From the NCBI GenBank assembly GCA_964416385.1, contig CAYQDW010000008.1, positions 1 to 63,937 on the forward strand: a DNA stretch of 63,937 nucleotides, read 5' to 3'. Of this stretch, positions 61,649 through 63,937 are shown in pieces. This DNA is from JAUHWL01 sp964416385. GTDB lineage: Bacteria > Bacteroidota > Bacteroidia > Flavobacteriales > Schleiferiaceae. Under the pieces are notes generated by a model. That model saw only the letters and a list, made by a program, of their open reading frames with translations. It ran no database searches and was not told the origin of the DNA. Each line of letters opens with the position of its first letter. The first letter of the stretch is position 1. A program made the translations under genes and the position numbers.

Positions 61649-63880
61649 TCAACGGCCAGAAGTACGCTGTACACTGGTAACACCCTCAACTTTTTTAAGC
61701 TTCTCTATAACGTTAAAGAGGTGGATTTTATCTTCTACCAGCAAATTGATATTCCCCTCAAAAACGCCTTGTTCTCCGGCAATGCTCAGGCTTCTAATAT
61801 TTACATTCAAATCATTACTAATGATTTGTGTAACCTGGTTTACGAGGCCTACCTTGTCAATACCTTTAATAAGCAGGTTAACAGTAAAGCTAGATGCTTC
61901 TGTACGCACCCATTCTGCCTTTATGGTTCTATTTGCCAACCTGCTTTGTAGCGCTACGGCATTGGGGCAATCATGGCGGTGCACTTTTATGCCCTCATTG
62001 CTGGTTAAAAAACCAAAAACCTTATCTCCCGGTATGGGGTTGCAGCATTTGGCTAATTTGTATTCTAGTTGTTCCTGATTTGGGCCAAAAACCAAGGTGC
62101 TCTTGCCTGGTAAGCCGTTTTGCTCAGATAAGGTTGTTTTAGATTTGGTGTATTGTGGCTTTTTTATTTTACTTCTAAAGTAGTTGTACAAGCCGCCAGC
62201 ATGATCTTTTGCAAACTCTTTAATGTGTTTATTATCAATAATGCCGATGCCAACCTTATGAAAAAGCTCTTGCGGGTTTTTGAGTCCGTAATAGTTGACC
62301 ATTTTTTGAATGGTACTGTCATTGGCCTTTAGCTTTATGAAATTCAGTTTTCGCTCTAAAATGGCTCTGCCTTTACCACTGAGCTTATTGGTTTCATCTT
62401 TTAGTGCTTGTTTAATGCTTGATTTCGCCTTGCTGGTTACCACAAAATTCAACCACTCTTCTTTGGGCATTTGTTTATCAGAGGTGATGATTTCAATCTG
62501 ATCGCCACTTTTAAGCTTGTAACTAAGCGGCACCAACTTGCCATTAACCTTAGTGCCAAGGGTATGTGCGCCTATTTCGGTATGTATTTCAAAGGCAAAA
62601 TCTAGTGGAGAGGCGCCTTTGGGTAAAATCTTCATATCACCCTGCGGGGTAAAAACAAAGATTTCATCACTAAATAAATTGAGTTTGAAATTATCAATAA
62701 AGTCTACCGCATTTTGACCCGGATTTTCTAGTAAGTCGCGAACGCGATTTAGCCAAATATCAAGGTTGTCACTGCCAGATTTATCCTCTTTGTAAAGCCA
62801 ATGGGCGGCATAGCCTTTTTCTGCTATTTGGTCCATGCGCTCACTGCGTATTTGAACTTCTACCCAGTGGCCTTCTGGCCCCATAACGGTGGTGTGTAAA
62901 CTTTCATATCCATTACTTTTTGGAGCAGAAATCCAATCGCGTAGTCGGTCTGGGTTAGGGCGATAGTAATCCGTTACAATAGAATATACCTTCCAGCAAT
63001 CTGCCTTTTCATCTTCTGGTGGAGAATCTATGATAATGCGCATAGCGAATTTATCAAACACCTCTTCGAAACGTACATTTTGGTTTACCATTTTTCTGCG
63101 GATAGAAAATACAGACTTGGTACGTTCTTTAATGGTGAAATTGAACCCCTCCTTTTTTAAGGCTTCTCTGATTTTGGCGCTAAAGCGTTTAAGATACTTT
63201 AATTCACCGGCCTTGCTGGCCTTGATCTTTAGAACAATATCACGGTATACTTCGGGCTCTGTGTACTTTAAAGAGAGGTCTTCCAACTCCGTTTTAATGG
63301 CATATAGGCCAAGGCGGTGTGCCAGTGGTGCAAAAATGAATAGCGTTTCTGAAGCGATCTTAAGCTGTTTATGAGCCGGCATGCTCTCCATAGTGCGCAT
63401 GTTGTGCAGGCGGTCTGCCAACTTGATCAGAATCACCCTGATGTCATCCGCAATGGTAAGCAGCATCTTGCGGAAGTTCTCTGCCTGTACGCTCACGTTT
63501 TGATCAAACACCCCGGAGATCTTGGTAAGGCCGTCTATGATGCGCGCTACTTTCTCGCCAAAAAGGCGCTCAATATCATCTAAGGTATAATCGCTGTCTT
63601 CAACCACATCATGCAGCAAGGCCGCAACAATACTGGTAGGGCCCAGACCAATTTCTTTGCTTACAATTATAGCAACCTCAATAGGGTGGAGAATGTACGG
63701 CTCACCGCTTTTTCTGCGCACGTTTTTATGGGCATCCATAGCCAGCTTAAAGGCCTCTCGGATCATCTTTTTGTCCTTAGTGTCGGCCTTGTCATCCAAA
63801 CTACGCAGCAGGGCGCGGTAGCGATTAAGTACCTCGGTCTGGTCTTTTGTTATGTCTCTTAAAAGGGGTGAATCATCCAT
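61649..63880 (-). CDS. RelA/SpoT-family (p)ppGpp synthetase/hydrolase
   Basis: A 743-residue long RSH protein. The hydrolase HD domain is intact (HPIEVAIIV, LLHDVVEDSDYTLDDI, LIKLADRLHNMRTM). The synthetase domain has MRIIIDSPPEDEKADCWKVYSIVTDYYRPNPDRLRDWI and SAPKSNGYESLHTTV. A TGS domain (VFTPQGDMKILPKGASPLDFAFEIHT), a zinc-finger/CC region (KLAKCCNPIPGDKV) and a C-terminal ACT domain follow. It both makes and degrades (p)ppGpp. No terminator or operon partner is seen at either end. Confidence 0.95.
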   Translation of the reverse strand: MDDSPLLRDITKDQTEVLNRYRALLRSLDDKADTKDKKMIREAFKLAMDAHKNVRRKSGEPYILHPIEVAIIVSKEIGLGPTSIVAALLHDVVEDSDYTLDDIERLFGEKVARIIDGLTKISGVFDQNVSVQAENFRKMLLTIADDIRVILIKLADRLHNMRTMESMPAHKQLKIASETLFIFAPLAHRLGLYAIKTELEDLSLKYTEPEVYRDIVLKIKASKAGELKYLKRFSAKIREALKKEGFNFTIKERTKSVFSIRRKMVNQNVRFEEVFDKFAMRIIIDSPPEDEKADCWKVYSIVTDYYRPNPDRLRDWISAPKSNGYESLHTTVMGPEGHWVEVQIRSERMDQIAEKGYAAHWLYKEDKSGSDNLDIWLNRVRDLLENPGQNAVDFIDNFKLNLFSDEIFVFTPQGDMKILPKGASPLDFAFEIHTEIGAHTLGTKVNGKLVPLSYKLKSGDQIEIITSDKQMPKEEWLNFVVTSKAKSSIKQALKDETNKLSGKGRAILERKLNFIKLKANDSTIQKMVNYYGLKNPQELFHKVGIGIIDNKHIKEFAKDHAGGLYNYFRSKIKKPQYTKSKTTLSEQNGLPGKSTLVFGPNQEQLEYKLAKCCNPIPGDKVFGFLTSNEGIKVHRHDCPNAVALQSRLANRTIKAEWVRTEASSFTVNLLIKGIDKVGLVNQVTQIISNDLNVNIRSLSIAGEQGVFEGNINLLVEDKIHLFNVIEKLKKVEGVTSVQRTSGR

Positions 63881-63937
63881 TTTTACTAAGCTCCTACAGA
63901 TAGCCGAAATTACGATTTACCCGTGAACCTTCTTTCT

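Noticed and set aside
1..63937. CRISPR array, prophage or insertion sequence
   Set aside because: I saw no regularly spaced repeats and no transposase, integrase or phage structural gene anywhere in the window.

Overview
The window reads as a chromosomal scaffold segment from a moderately low-GC member of the Bacteroidota, most likely a Flavobacteriia-like lineage. The evidence is a type IX secretion C-terminal sorting domain, the gene run bamD - omega-like subunit - coaBC - DUF4835/PorD - recN, a BtuB/BtuG pair behind a cobalamin riboswitch, several Bacteroidota-restricted DUF families (6095, 6580, 6786, 6913), almost no Shine-Dalgarno sequences, and promoter boxes of the TAnnTTTG type. I see no transposase, integrase, phage gene or CRISPR array. 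Most of the window is core genome.

Layout. 1-700: a repetitive patch around tRNA-Met, with a GIY-YIG gene, a remnant of the tRNA 3' part, a second partial GIY-YIG gene and a 100-N scaffold gap. 847-3538: overlapping START-like, PAP2 phosphatase and ArnT/PMT-type glycosyltransferase genes. 3591-9002 (minus): a probable operon of Gfo/Idh/MocA oxidoreductase, lipoprotein, polyprenyl-phosphate sugar transferase, 3-hydroxyacyl-CoA dehydrogenase and a PepC-like protease. 9161-12272: pcm, a TIGR03032 protein, and a VCBS-repeat T9SS cargo. 12364-19495: smpB, pyrD, a transglutaminase/CxxC pair, HMG-CoA lyase, and a PfkB kinase with a DUF6786 protein.

19722-25059: the cobalamin riboswitch with btuB and btuG, then a convergent DUF6580 membrane protein/FAD oxidoreductase pair and an XRE regulator. 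25060-27442: an M14 carboxypeptidase, a short SSB and a zinc-ribbon protein. Their two upstream regions are full of dyad elements and form the most regulator-like part of the window. 27691-33559: secreted Ntn hydrolase, lipoprotein, lipase, rhodanese, and a Na/Pi cotransporter with an ACT protein.

33668-45524 (plus): prmC-ligA-DUF6913-dapA-ferritin, an LpxH-like phosphoesterase with a glycosyltransferase, and the bamD-to-recN operon. 45558-56521 (minus): DUF6095, murQ, rsmB-like, DUF1648, fused E1 dehydrogenase, two orphan genes, a large outer-membrane protein with a decayed M1 protease site, a CoA-transferase and a small membrane protein. 56737-63880: a MazG-like pyrophosphohydrolase, then fur-purA-ostA-thioredoxin, then a RelA/SpoT homologue.

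Candidates for something undescribed: (i) the GIY-YIG unit whose ends coincide with duplicated tRNA-Met 3' sequence; (ii) the TTACAnnTGTAA operator array beside an XRE gene, with a related site and a perfect 22-bp palindrome between ssb and a zinc-ribbon gene; (iii) the pseudo-M1/beta-barrel fusion with its small co-transcribed partners.
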